Assembly (NCBI GenBank): GCA_973895155.1
Contig: OZ316899.1
Coordinates: 6,758,001-6,822,000 of the forward strand
Direction: 5' to 3'
Origin: Marsupella aquatica
Lineage: Eukaryota; Marchantiophyta
DNA length: 64,000 nt
Below are positions 32,557 through 44,085 of this stretch, one piece after another. Both the position numbers and the translations under genes were made by a program. Within the stretch, counting starts at the first letter, position 1. Each line of letters begins with the position of its first letter. Below the pieces are notes generated by a model that had not been told where the DNA came from, made no database searches, and was given only the letters and a program-made list of their open reading frames with translations.

Positions 32557-34047
32557 ATTAGATGATGTTGTAGTGAGAGATTGCTTGGTGCTCTTCCAAG
32601 AAATTGCTGTAGGTCCAGTAAGAAATACGTAGCCTGTCTAGGATTTTGCATCTGTAGGGTCGGATAAGTATCCTGCGTCTGCATATCCATAGAGTGTAAT
32701 GTTGATGTCTGATGGGTAGAGTAAACCATGCAAGATCAATTGTTCCACTCAAGTAGCGGAAGATTTGTTTAAGCCCATTCCAATGTCGTATGGTGGGCTG
32801 TGAGCTATGGCATGCTAGCAGGTTCACTGCAAATGCAATGTCCGGCCGTGTTTGGCTTGCCAAGAACATGAGAGCGCCTATCGCAAATAGGTAGGGCTTC
32901 TCAGAGCCCAGTAGGGGTTTGTTCTCTTCTCTTTTTCGGAAAATATCTTTGTTCCGATCCAGTGAACGCAGGTCCATTGGAGATTTTACACTCTTTGTTG
33001 TGATCATTTTGAATGTTGTGAGCATTTTTTGAGTGTATGTAGATTGGTGGAGAAGGATACCTTGAGGTAAGTGCTTGAGCTGTAAGCCAAGACAGAATGT
33101 TGTCTTTCCCAGATCTCGCATTTCAAAAATACGTTGGAGCAGGTTGATTGTTTCTAGCATTATCTTGCTAGTGCCAAACAAGTTTAGATCATCGACGTAT
33201 ATTGCTATAATGATCAGTTCTTTTCCTTCTCGTTTAATGAATATGCATGGTGCAACATCTGCATTTGTAAATCCCATGGCTATCATCTCTGCTTGAAAGC
33301 GTTGATACCAGGTGCGTCCGCTCTGTTTCAGCCCATACAGTGAGCGCAGTACTTGAATTGCAAAGCGGATTTGAGCTGTACAAGCTTTCGATCTTATCAC
33401 TGGCTTTGGAGAAGCCTTATATGCATATGTCTGTGATGTGTTGTGTAGCACATTATGATTTGTGTGGCCAAACGGGCCAGCTTCTTGGCTTTTTGGTAAG
33501 TTCTCCCCCTCACTATGGTATTTAAGCCTGTTTATCAGCTCAGGCGGAGCCTCCATCTGTATGTTCTTGTCAAGTTTTCCATACAGGTATGCGGTCATTA
33601 TATCCAATTGATGCATGGAAAGTTTATAGTGTATTGCAAATGCTATGAGGTACCTGTAGGTGATGATATCCATCACTGGAGAATAAGTCAAGTCGTAATC
33701 CCTTCGTGGGATTTGTGTAAATCCTCGGGCCACAAGTTGTGCTTTGTATCTCACTATTTCACCTTTTGCATTTCGCTTCTTCACAAAAATCCATTTGTAT
33801 CCAGTCAGGTGGGTTTCATGTGAAACCGGGGAAATCTGTCCAAATACTTTACGTGATATAGTGAATCCAATTCGGAGTTTATGGCTGATTCCCATTTTGT
33901 CCAATCGTGTCGTTTTTGAGCCTCCAGGATTGTTTTGGGATCAGGTAAATCTTCAGTGATATCTTGTGATGTTTGGAATACAAATGTATGATCCAAAGGT
34001 GTGGTCCGACGATCCCAGATTTGTCCTGTATGTTGATAATTGATGGC
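32557..34047 (-). pseudogene. Copia C reverse transcriptase and RNase H N-terminus
   Basis: The coding starts around 34047, passes a frameshift near 33800, and shows the copia RT signature: GYKWIFVKKRNAKGEI, YKAQLVARGFTQ, LDIMTAYLYG, SLYGLKQSGRTWYQRF and the catalytic YVDDLNLFG. RT ends with DIAFAVNLLACHSS and an RNase H start in another frame (YADAGYLSDP, TGYVFLTG, AISWKSTKQ). An insert with KSQEAG and SQTYAYKASPK at about residues 130-175 of the RT frame is unusual for copia. The YVDD motif is intact but the frame is broken. Confidence 0.87.
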
Positions 34048-34052
34048 AATTT

Positions 34053-35043
34053 TGTAGCAAGGTGATAAAGAGATAAATGACTATTTACTCCTTAATAACT
34101 CGATTTCGTTCTCGTTAGGAGTGGATAAGATCGAAAAGACTGAATTAACACAATTTGAGAAGTTTACACCAACATTCTTAGGTTGGAGAGATTTCTAATG
34201 ATCTCCTTAACATAAGTGTTTAACCACAAACTCAAGTGGGTAATCCTTAGGATTCACAGTGCAATAATAAAGACTAGAATTAACAAAGATTGAAACTAGA
34301 GAGAGTAGGTAGGAGGTTTCAAAGTGCAAGGAAATTGAATTCCGACCATCACCACTCCTTCAATAAGGATTATGGCCTAATTTAAGATTCGGAAATCAAC
34401 ATTGTATATGCTTTTTGATTTCTCATAGTAACTCTTCTCCATCTCTTGAATTTAGAAGACAACAATGTAAATCAACCCGGGACACTTTTCTGGTCTTGCT
34501 TAAGACGGTACTAGGATACTCGAATTGGTTTACTTCTCCTACTATCCTTAAGATTGCCTATTTGAGTTTCACGTAAATTCCAATTTCTCTTTGGTGAATC
34601 TTCTATATGAATTGGTCACAGACCTTGCTGATCTTCCAATATCATCATAGGCACACACTAGTATTCATTGAATATTGCACAACAACTCAAAGGGTTGCTA
34701 ATCTTGAAACTTCTCTTTACTTAACCATGGTAAAAAGAAGGGAAGAAAAGGCATAGATTTCTCCAAAATCAAAACGGGGAAATCAAATGCATCTCTCTCT
34801 CCCGGGGTTGACTTTGGGTTCTCCTCCTTTTGTACTAAAAGTGGAGATTATGAAAAGACATGCCTATTCAAAACCCAAGTCTAAAGAAATATGTAAATAA
34901 AAGTGAACTATCTTAGTAAAAAAATGGAGTAGAGTCTCCAATGGATACACCAACAAAATACTGGAGTCTGCTTACTCATATACTAGTCTATATAGCTATT
35001 TCTAAGTCTAAACTAATGTGGTTCTAACTCTCTAAATATAACT
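34053..35043 (-). repeat. LTR-like 3' flank of unit F
   Basis: No gene. The minus strand shares a CCTAGTACCGTC block and the following ACCAGAAA with the D LTR. It ends in CTTGCTACA at the unit border. I found no second copy at the other end of unit F. Confidence 0.5.
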
Positions 35044-37010
35044 CTATTCTGGTCCTAGCTTTTGGGAAGGAACCTCCTCAGGGTTAGCCATGGCAAGGGG
35101 TTCTGGTCGAAGGAAAACTCCCTGCTGGCCAGTGGTAAAAGGGATGGACGGGTCAATATCCATGTTCTCCTGATGGGCACTTGGGTCATGAGAATAAGTG
35201 TAAGAATGAGAGTGGAAGTGTGTACTGGGAGTGGGGAAACCAGGAGGGTTGAGGGGCGATGAGGGGCTAGTGGAATAGACTCCTTCATGAGGACTAGGAG
35301 AGAAAGATCTGGTAGTAAAGGCATGAATCTCAGTATCAGCTAATAGCTCCTCTGTAGTCAAGTCACTCATCTCCCTTAAGGCTTCACAGGTCTTTGAGAG
35401 ACCCGTAAGTGCATCATCTACTCTGGCACTCACATCTACCACTAAATGGTTAATCTTGGAGAAAAGGATGGGTGTGGTGTTCTTGGCCAAATACTCATCA
35501 TAAATTTGGGTCTTAAGAAGATCCAGAGAAGCTATCTTAGTCAAAGGCTCAATCAGATCCAAAGATTGAGTGATACTGAGTTGGAGAGTATGCTCAAGCT
35601 CATTCTTCTTCTTACTCCTTTCCAACTGCTGTTTGAGTTCAGATACCTTCTTCTTGAGGAACTCATTCTCCTTCTCCAACTTCCTCTTATCTGTGGCATC
35701 ACTCATGGTGGAGATCTTTTCAAGAATCTGCCCCGGTTTCACTCTTAACTTCTGAGAAATGTCAGTGATGGCCTTCTCCATCACAATGGTCTTCCTCTTC
35801 ACCTTCTGGAATGTATCTAAGATGATCTGGAAATCAGCTAGGGTGTCTAGGGAGGCATGGCCGGGTGCATCCGGAAATTCAGTCGGGTCGGCAAAGTCCG
35901 GGTCGAGGTTCCGGGCAGCAGACCGGGTCTTTCGAGGATTTGTCTCTGCTGGTTCCTCATCCTCACTGTCATCAGAGGTGGCCTGGGTGATATCTGGATC
36001 TGCCTCTCCATACTTTATGAAGTTGAACTTGGCCAATAGTAATTTCTTCTCCTCTCTGAACAAAACTCCTTCAAAGCTATATAGATGTACTAGGTAGCAG
36101 GAGAGGGGAGTAGGACTCTTATTGGACAGGTTCTGTACCAACTTCCTTATCAAATCAAAGATAAGCTTAGCCCAGTTGACTTTTCTTTCTCCCTTGTAAG
36201 CAGCAACAATGGTAGAGCCAACTCCAACAGTAACTCTTCGTGGCTTATCAGGATATAGCAGGAAGCTGAAGACTCATTTCAAATCAGGATCCAAACACTT
36301 AGAAACATTGAACCCATCCTTACTGTTGATGGCTCCTTTGAAGTAAGGAAGGATTAGGTTGACAGCTCTCCCCACTGGACCTTCTCCTTCATCTTCCAAT
36401 ACAAAAGCTCCTGCAACCATCATCTGAGTCCATCGCTCAGGTCGGCCTCTAGAGGTATCCTTAAACTCAGCCGGACACTCCTTGGATCGGATCTCTCTGA
36501 TCATATCTTCGCTCTGATAACTCCAGAGTAGCTCCATCAGAGACTCACAGCCCATCATGAGCAAAGACTCCCTCAATTTGACCTTCTCAGCTTCACTGTC
36601 CGGAATAGCTGGCCTCAGAATTTTCATGGCAATGGGGACCTCCTTTCTCTTTGATTGTCTCACAGGAGCTTTAACCGGAGTAGGTGCAGGTGATGTTGAG
36701 GTTTGCCCCATAGAAACGCGAGAAGTGGATATTCCAGCTGGATCCGCCCCTTGCTCCATAGGATTTCTGGAAGTAGCAAATTGATTTTTGGTAAATGTTC
36801 TGCATCCTCTACGGTGAGCTCTACAATGATGTGGCTTCAGAATGTTCAATCTCTTTAGTGTCGACCACTGGTAGAAATGTCTGGGTCGACCTGGCCGCAG
36901 CGTTTCTGATCAACTGACGAGCTTTTCTGGAGAAGTGTATCAAGATTCCGTCAACCAAAATATAGGTGCATCTAACTTGGGGAAAAGCTAGACTCAATCG
37001 GGCCTACAAC
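35044..37010 (-). pseudogene. Accessory coiled-coil ORF of the D family (copy F), near complete
   Basis: Upstream sequence (VRCTYILVDGILIHF, RKARQLIRNAAAR) leads into a frame at 36849-36274 with LLWSYQSEDMIREI, RPERWTQMMVAGAF and KGAINSKDGFNVS. A stop is followed by the main frame to 35044. The domain with VNWAKLIFDLIRKLVQN and LSCYLVHLYSFEG resembles the plant-specific globular domain of gypsy accessory ORFs. An acidic linker (SDDSEDEEPAETNPR), a coiled coil (ENEFLKKKVSELKQQLE) and a Pro/Ser/His-rich tail complete it. No catalytic residues are evident. Copy J matches its C-terminal half, and copies H, I and E match its domain order. Confidence 0.68.
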
Positions 37011-37589
37011 GGTGATGTCCGGGTCGACCTGGCCTCCCTTCTCACAACCGATGTATCCACAATCAGGATCTTAAACTTCCTGCCTTCACTTCCAGCGGTG
37101 GAGTAGGCATTCCCCTCACAACGAATCAGTCAGTACCCTCATATCCAGGCTCTCATCATGCAATGCAAGATTGGTCCTATAATCCGGACCCAAGATCCTC
37201 TACCAAAAGGGTAGAGCCTCCTCACTCTACAGCTTAAATAGCCTAATGCGCTCGGGAGCTCAAAACCTACTAAGTTCGGCTTTGAGAGGTGTGAGAGGCC
37301 GGATCGACTCTCCTTCCTTATATCCGGATTCTGCTTTGGTCGTGCCTGTGTTTGACTTATGGTTTTAAAAACTTGGCAATGGACAGCTGTTGTTCAGTAG
37401 AGTCGCGGTATAAGCTTTTATATCTCATCACGGCTTATAGTAAAAAGTTTTGGGTCGATCCTCCTTCTCTAATATCAATCCGGGTTGACCTCTGATGGGC
37501 TTGAAAGTCTCATACCACTTCAAAGTAGTCTTCAGGTCCCTCCTCAGCCTCATTTGAGATCTTAAACGTAAAAATTCTAAAATTTATGG

Positions 37590-38509
37590 TTAGTTAACCC
37601 TTCTTTCATAAACATCCTTATCTCACAAATTTCATGTTCGAGATGCATTGTTTCAGAAAGTATCTCTGTTGTCGGTGGGATTGATGCTGGCTGTATGTTC
37701 TCCTTGGAGCGCCTCTGCCTTGGCTGCTTATCTGTTGCTCTAGTTGGTCTCCCACGTTTGACTCAAGGTTCTGTTTGATTTGCCGTTAGATCCAGGTGCT
37801 GTATTCGGGACGGAGTGTTCGCTGTTGGGATGTGGGATCTAGTCACTTTAGCAGCATCTGCGAAAGCATCACGGAGTTGATCCATCATTCTTGTAAGGTG
37901 CAGTGTGCGTTGAATTTCTGAATCCGCTTGTTGTGTGCGAGGGTCATTCCAAAATCCAGTCTGGATTTGCCATCGTAAATCTTTAGGTAATTTGTGTCCA
38001 TGGGTTTTCGTCACCTCCAACTTGGGGAAAATAGTTTCATAAAAATGGCAATCAGCGAAACGTGCTTTGAATACGTCCGCTGTTGATGGCTCCAAGTAGC
38101 GGATAATGGCTGTGGAGTCAAAACCCACATAAATGCTAGGTTGGCGCTGTGGTCCCATTTTTGTCCTCTTAGGCCCCAATATTGGGACCAATACTTGACA
38201 GCCGAACATTCTGAGATGGGAAATGTTCGGGGAAGAACCAAAAGCTAAATTGTATGGTGTACTTGAATTAAAAGCCAATGGTCTGTATTTCAGTAATGTA
38301 GCTGCATGGAGAACTGCATGGCCCCATGCAGAGGCAGGGAGATTTGTTTGCATAAGCAGGGGCCAAGCAATCATCTGTAATCTTTTGATGAGTGACTCTG
38401 CTATTCCGTTTTGGAAATGTACATGTGGAACTGAGTATTGAGCTTCAATTCCTATTGAAACACAAAAGTCATCAAATGTTTGTGACGTAAATTCGCCTGC
38501 ATTATCCAC
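37590..38509 (-). pseudogene. Copia C integrase core and C-terminal region
   Basis: The frame opens with DNAGEFTSQTFDDFC, which contains the second catalytic Asp, and continues with QNGIAESLIKRLQMI, holding the catalytic Glu. RMFGCQVLVPILGP and STAIIRYLEP are the usual copia C-terminal blocks. A stop at about 37763 is followed in another frame by GRPTRATDKQPRQRRSKEN, up to the unit F border. A frameshift near 38505 separates it from the upstream frame with the first Asp. Confidence 0.85.
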
Positions 38510-40373
38510 TCGAAGTTTCCTGATAGGATTGTCGAGAAACTGTGCTTTTAACGTTAATATGTGGGCAAGTATCCTTGGAAATACCAGATTTTGGGTAGAT
38601 AGGAGAGAAATCTGTGACCATTTTGACGAGGCACATATTCTTTGCTAAGAAAAATCGGAAGGGTCCACTCGGGGGATCTATTGGGCCACAGACATCAGCA
38701 TGAAGTCGCTCAAGGAATCTCGGTATGGCTTTGTCTGTGGTTGAGGGTGCTGGTCTAGTGACCATCTTGCCTGTTGAACAGGCTAGGCAAGGAGATGTGA
38801 GTGATCTGGGGTGTACTGTAGGTGGGATGCCCTGGCAATCTTTTATGATCTTATAAAACATGGTTGTGCCAGGGTGGCCCAACCGGTTATGCCATATTTC
38901 TGTAATTGTGCTATTCTTGAGCTCTGTATGAAAACTATATGCTTTCGTAGTGTAAAACCCTGATGGTAGTGCAGTTAATGTCTCTTTTATCTGTATTCCG
39001 GTTGGTGTTTTTGCCACAATTTGTAGAACCTCCCATGAGTCAATTATATCGGTGAGTATGTGCAAATTATTATCCCGGATGTCTTTGAAGCTCAATAGAT
39101 TTCTTGTGGCTTTAGGAGCATAAATCGCAGATTTTATGTGTATGTATGTGCCGTTGGGTAGAATGAGTTTAGCTGGGCCGTGGCCTTCTTCTAGTTGATA
39201 TTGGCCCATTATTGTGGTGACTCTTCTGTGGGAGGGAGTTATGAATTTAAAATATTTTGGGTCTTGTAGAATGGTGTGCGACGTGGCACTATCGACTATG
39301 CAACAATTTAGTGAATCCAGGTTTTCATTTGGTTGGGAGACTAGGTGAATTTCTGGTAAGATGGTAGGGGCTTCTAAAAATGCTCCATGAGATTCATATG
39401 TTTCTCTGTTTAAGCTTTGCTTATAAAGATCAACCAGATGTGTAGGTGCTCTATAGAAGCGTTTAATATGTCCTTTTGTGCCACATCTATTGCAGATAGG
39501 GGGGTTTTCAGACTTATCTCGGAAGTCATTGGCTCTCCTTGTCGGTGGGTTATACCCATTGTCCCGTTTCCATGAATTTCTGGAGCTGTTGTATCCGCCC
39601 CTATCTCGTCCTCTGCCTCTGTAATGTTGATTTCTTCCTCCTCTGAATGATTGAAAACGGCCGCCCCTCTGGGAGCCTCGGCCTCTATATGATCCTCTTT
39701 GGTCTCTTCTGTCTTGTGATTGATTTCGATGTGTTGTTTGTGGAGCATTGTAATGAGTTTCCGCCTGTGTTTGGGGAGGAAGGGTGCCAGGTGGTCGAGC
39801 TTTTGTATTCTGTAGCAGTAGAAGCTGATGCTTCTCTGCTAAAAGCATATGGGCGATTAGCTCTGAATATCTTGTAAACCTCATATTTTGGTACTGCGTT
39901 GATAGTACTAAATTTATGGAGTGAAGTGTAGATAGAGTTTTCTCTATCTGTTCATCATCTCCTACTGGGTGTTCGCAAATAGTCAATTGAGATACTATGC
40001 AAAAAAGTTCACTGTTATATTCAGCAATTGACTTGTGGTCTTGTATGCGCAGATTAATCCAATCATGGCGTGCAGCGGGGAGAAATATAGTCCGAGTGTA
40101 ATCGAAACGGTTCTTTAGTTCCTCCCATAGAATTTGAGGATTGTATTCATTCATATATTGGAGCTTGAGAGAATCCACTAAATGGTGTCTTATTAGAATC
40201 AATGCCTGGGCCTTTTGTTGTAAAGTGTGGCCTGCATCTGTAAGAATAGTATCGGGAATTTCCTTTGAGGCCAAATGTGCCTCCACGTCCAGTGACCACG
40301 ACAAGTAATTTGAGCCATCTATATCTAGTGCTTGAAAGTTTAATTTCTCGATTGCACTTGTCGAAGGTGCCAT
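38502..40373 (-). pseudogene. Copia C gag, protease and integrase N-terminus
   Basis: The 623-codon frame starts with a clear copia gag (LDIDGSNYLSWSLDVEAHL). It continues through SIAEYNSELFCIVSQL and an RGG-rich section to a zinc knuckle, CNRCGTKGHIKRFY, in which the fourth ligand is Tyr instead of Cys. Protease shows CIVDSATSHTI. The GAG-pre-integrase part has IWHNRLGHPG and CLACSTGK, the HHCC finger, and then LHADVCGPIDPPSG with the first catalytic Asp. The frame drifts after this point. The Cys to Tyr change fits a G-to-A mutation. Confidence 0.87.
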
Positions 40374-40859
40374 TCTCTCAATGTTGGCAATTTCCTCGAA
40401 TCACTTTATGTGTAATCTTCCTCAGATAATTGATGAAGCTTCAATTTTGAATCCGCTTATAGATTTCTCCCAATTTGTAAATGGAGTCAATGGATTTCAT
40501 TCAAATTTCTTTTTCGGGTTATATCCTTATGATACTTGCTTAAGCGAGCCTTTCTCAAAAAAATTTAAGAAGGATAAACTTTGTTTCAATCATTCAACAG
40601 CCCCGCATTTGATTCATCGTTGTCTTGCACAAGATCTGATGTTGGAAAAAAAATTGCCTCTAGCGTATCATGCTGATTACGTGTTTGAGTAACTACACAA
40701 TGATAAGTGTGTTCTTCCTTCAAGTTCCAAATGGAGTATATACATGGTGGTTGGTTCAAGCCAAAGTCTAGGTAGTTACAGCAGTTACCTAAGGTTAAGG
40801 TAACTTAATCCTAGGTGTCCAGATAACCCAAGTCTAGACTTAACCTATGTATTATAACA
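40374..40859 (-). repeat. 5' leader and 5' LTR remnant of copia C
   Basis: 40682-40859 is the 5' LTR remnant: TGTTTGAG at one end and TATAACA at the other on the plus strand. The leader (40374-40681) has no recognisable tRNA-Met site, which suggests loss of sequence there. A 103-codon plus-strand frame crosses it but shows no family match. Confidence 0.6.
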
Positions 40860-41081
40860 ACTAGTCATTTTTCCTTACCTTTCTTTAATTGTTAGTTTTG
40901 TTCATTGATTGCCATCAATCCTATGGAGAGAGCACTCCTTCGCAAGGATATGACTAATGAACATCCTATTTTTTCCTTTTAGTACCAATTTGCTTCTCAT
41001 TAACTCTTAAAGGGAATGAATTCAGGTCCTTAGATATTAAATTGTTATTTTAACATTGTGACCACTCTACCACACGCTTTT
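40860..41081 (+). repeat. D-family LTR, right part
   Basis: It continues the LTR from 31064. It contains CTTAAAGGGAATGAATTC and ends near CTACCACA (41074), seven bases before the primer-binding site. Confidence 0.6.
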
Positions 41082-41099
41082 TGGCGCCACTGCCGGGGA
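41082..41099 (+). other. Primer-binding site of element D, tRNA-Asp type
   Basis: TGGCGCCACTGCCGGGGA is close to the known plant gypsy site complementary to tRNA-Asp (TGGCGCCGTTGCCGGGGA), with two differences. Confidence 0.8.
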
Positions 41100-41275
41100 G
41101 TGACCTAAGAATTGAAGGTACTTTGATAGATTTGAGTTGTGTAGAGATTGAAGTAATCAAAGGAGACCCTTTCAAGAGAGTCCTAAGAGGAAGTCCCTAA
41201 GAGCGAGCAGCCTCGAATCAATTCAAGTCTGTACTGGGCGGAAGCGGTGCAATCAACACAATAGAAGGAGCATAT

Positions 41276-41527
41276 TTGAATGGATATGTTGGTACTACAA
41301 AAGAACCTGAGCGCAAAAAGCATTCATTAAACTCACAAAGCAAACCATATACAATCTTTAATGCTTCTAGGGCCTTCCAATTGGAATACGTGCATGCATT
41401 GGAGACTATGGATTTTGAAGAAGATCACTTTCCTTTGAAGGAACGGAAAAAATTAATTGCAAAAATGAAGAGCATTCTAGCAAAGGGAAGCAAGGATTCA
41501 AACAAGCACTTCAACAAAGAATTATAG
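41276..41527 (+). CDS. Short ORF in the leader of element D
   Basis: The 83-codon frame lies between the primer-binding site and gag. It includes KPYTIFNASRAFQLEYVHALE and a charged C-terminus. I recognise no family. Short leader ORFs are known in plant retroelements, but this could be chance. Confidence 0.3.
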   Translation: MNGYVGTTKEPERKKHSLNSQSKPYTIFNASRAFQLEYVHALETMDFEEDHFPLKERKKLIAKMKSILAKGSKDSNKHFNKEL

Positions 41528-41658
41528 AGTGGAGTTGTAAGTGGAATCCGGATTTGGGAGGAAATTTGGACATAAATAATAACTCCGGATGTGGTATCTC
41601 AAATTGGCGATTTAAATTTGTGATGATTGTTGGAAGGCGTAGGCCAAGATGAGTAGGT

Positions 41659-42616
41659 ATGAGTGGAGTACCTTCAGGTGAATTGGAGGAACTCGAAGAA
41701 GTTTCAAGTGAAGATCTTCCATCTTCCTCTCTACAACAAAGTGATTATGGGAGTCCGTAAAACCCCCGGGTTGGTGCGGTATCTTCAGTTCGAGGAGCGT
41801 GGACGAGCGGAGGAATACCGGACCGACCAACCAAAACTAAACCTGCATATGTTAGTTTGAGATCTGGGCCTAAGCTTGTTGTGCCTTCCGTCAAGGGAAG
41901 AAGAAGGAGTCTGGCACGACCAAGCACAACTTTGGCACAAATTCTGGCAACGTCACAAGCACCACCACCACCAGGAGGACTTGCAATGGCAAGCCAATCA
42001 AGGATTCGTTATGATTACTTCAAAGGGAAGAAGTCTAACTCCAAAGCCTGGATGGAGAATTTTGAGGCTGTGGCAATGTCCAACGGAGATGATGCACCAG
42101 ACATAAAAGCTAAAAAAAATTGGAGGTCTCATGAGTGGTGAAGCCAGAACATGGTACTCTAACCTAGCACATACAACTGATTGGGCTGTGGTAAAACCAG
42201 AATTTCTGAAGGCATTCCGAGGAGATGGAGCCACTGCTTGGGCGTTTACACAACTCAATTCCATAATGATGAAGAAGGCGGATTCCTTGAGTGGTTACCT
42301 CCAAAGCATTAACTGGCTAATCAAGAAAGTTACACCAGCTCCACCGGCTTACTTGATCAAGGGATGGTTTATTCAAGGATTGTACCCTGGATTGAATAAG
42401 TTTGTCAGAAGGTCCAATCCTACCACATTGACTGAGGCTTACAATGTAGCTCAATCTTATATAGATGCCAATCTCCCCCAACGGTCTTAGTTGGCAAAAG
42501 AGATTGAAGAAGAAGAAAGGAAAAAGAAGAAGTCTAAGAAAAAGAAAAAGAAACAAGCCGATTCTTCCTCTTCTGAAGATGATACATCCAGTGAGAGCGA
42601 TGATAGTGGAGATGAT
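41659..42616 (+). pseudogene. Element D gag, N-terminal part
   Basis: The frame from ATG 41659 (MSGVPSGELEELEE) has a TAA at about 41759 and continues with KTKPAYVSLRSGPK and RIRYDYFKGKKSN. An eight-A run at about 42113 shifts the frame by one base into GGLMSGEARTWYSNL, FLKAFRGDG and YLIKGWFIQGLYP, typical Retrotrans_gag sequence. TAG at 42488-42490 stands at a likely Gln. A Lys-rich then Ser/Asp-rich stretch follows and is cut in frame by the solo LTR. Confidence 0.82.
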
Positions 42617-44080
42617 AGTGGTGGACCTAGCCACCCAGCGCCCTCACCAATCCCAGCACTTGCACCTAAGTGCCCTTGGTGCCCGAACGCCTCCATGGAA
42701 TACCTCGAGCAACCATCCAAGTGCCTCTAGCACCACCTGCGGCCACTCCCATACGAAGCCGCACTTGCTCACCTACACGAACGCTACTCAAGGGTCCTCA
42801 CTGTCTGCACAAGCAACCAAGCACCTCGGTAAGTAACCCCACCGGATCTAGAACTCGCCAAGTCTAGTATCCTAACTCAAGCTCAACAGACGTTGGTAAA
42901 TAGGTCAGCAATAGGTCCTCCCGATGCCATAAGCCGGAACCAAAACCCACGCCCACTGTGAGTCCAGGATAGCTCCTTCCTTGGGCGCAGCCCGGGTTCC
43001 CCCTCGTACGTATCCATCACCAACTGACCGCCCTGACCCCAGGACATGCTCATGGCCCAAGTAGCGTAGCTTGTCCTAAATCTTGTCCCAAGCTTGTCTC
43101 AACACGCCGGGACCAGAATGACCCCAACTCTAACAACCGCTCCCAGTTCGCCCCACTGATGGTCCAGGGACCGAGCGCCCTTGGGACTCAGCCTCCATAC
43201 CTACTTGGCCTTTCCTCCCCAACGCAAGCTCCCTTGGGAGGCTGAACGCGGCTTGGCTGCTGTTCGGTAGGATTTGGCAAATGGGCAAGCTAACAACCGC
43301 AAACCACAAGAACCTATGGCACCCCCAGATCCAGCTGAGCTTTCCAACGCACCTAAGAAGTCCTCCAATGGACTTCCCGTTGGGAAGATATTGTCATTTC
43401 CGTTTGGCGGATTCCCCTAGTGTCGCGACGCCGCGGCTCACGACTTCGGCTCGCCCTTAGCCCCCAGGGAGACACCACTCCCCTCATATATGCTTCTGGA
43501 GACCTGCCACCACGGACCAGATTTGGTCCCTAAACATTTGGCCCCCAACCCGGATCCCATCGCGCACAATGGGCGCGCCACCAACTGGCAACGCCCATAA
43601 CTTTCTTGATAGGCATCCGCAAGCGGAGTGCCTTAGCCCGTTGTGACCGGGCCGACCCAATGCTCATGCCTAGGCCCTCAGGTCTGATCGCCGCTCGGGG
43701 CCCCCAACCGGCCCAACCCGGATTGGGCCACAACTTGCACCCCAAGCGTCCGTTACCAATGGCGTCAACTCCATTGGCCTTGGGCCTAAGAGGAGCTCAC
43801 TCCCAAACCCTCAGAACTCAAAGCCCATCCGACGGTTCGGACGGCCATCCTTGAGCCTGGCCCATTTCCCCTTGACCCGACCAGCCATAGGCTAGTCCAA
43901 GTCCTTAGTTTGTGTCCCCAACTTGGCCCCTTGCCTCGCCAGTGCCACGTCTCATTGCCCACAAGTCTCCCCATGCTAAGTCCTCCCCGGATGGCCTATC
44001 CGGGCCTAGACCATAAGGGAGCTCGGCATCGGAGTCAGCCATGCCGGAGCTAAGTGTTAAGGTAGTCGAGTTCCGCGACT
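42617..44080 (-). repeat. Solo LTR of chromovirus A family, inserted in element D gag
   Basis: The 1464-bp segment matches the 5' LTR of element A over its full length in reverse orientation, with no internal retroelement sequence. ATGAT flanks it at 42612-42616 and 44081-44085. The termini are AGT...ACT. Removing the LTR and one ATGAT brings SDDSGDD directly to ADSNDEEE, restoring the gag frame. A solo LTR arises when the two LTRs of an inserted element recombine. Confidence 0.93.
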
Positions 44081-44085
44081 ATGAT

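Larger units (their letters stand above)
34053..37580 (-). mobile_element. Unit F: D-family accessory ORF plus 3' LTR-like flank, inserted in copia C
   Basis: The 3528-bp unit interrupts copia C between integrase and RT and is flanked by AATTT at 34048-34052 and 37581-37585. On the minus strand it holds about 600 bp of unrecognised 5' sequence, an accessory coiled-coil ORF, and about 1 kb of LTR-like sequence that resembles the D LTR in places. It has no gag, protease, RT or integrase. The plus-strand left end is TGTAGC, but the other end is not a matching LTR. It may be a non-autonomous element, or a remnant of a full element. Confidence 0.65.
31065..40859 (-). mobile_element. Ty1-copia element C with nested LINE and unit F
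   Basis: The minus-strand order is 5' LTR remnant, gag, protease, integrase, (unit F), RT, RNase H (split by a LINE), polypurine tract and 3' LTR. ACTAG flanks the element at 31060-31064 and 40860-40864, a 5-bp target duplication. The two ends share 172 bp with one mismatch (31065-31236 and 40682-40853). The coding region has frameshifts and a lost zinc-knuckle Cys, so the element is dead. Confidence 0.88.

Noticed and set aside
40381-40692. 103-codon plus-strand ORF in the copia C leader
   Set aside because: It runs from the leader into the LTR on the strand opposite to the element and matches nothing I know.
31065-40853. 172-bp direct repeats read as a long target duplication
   Set aside because: They lie inside the ACTAG duplications and have TG/CA-like ends, so they are LTR parts.
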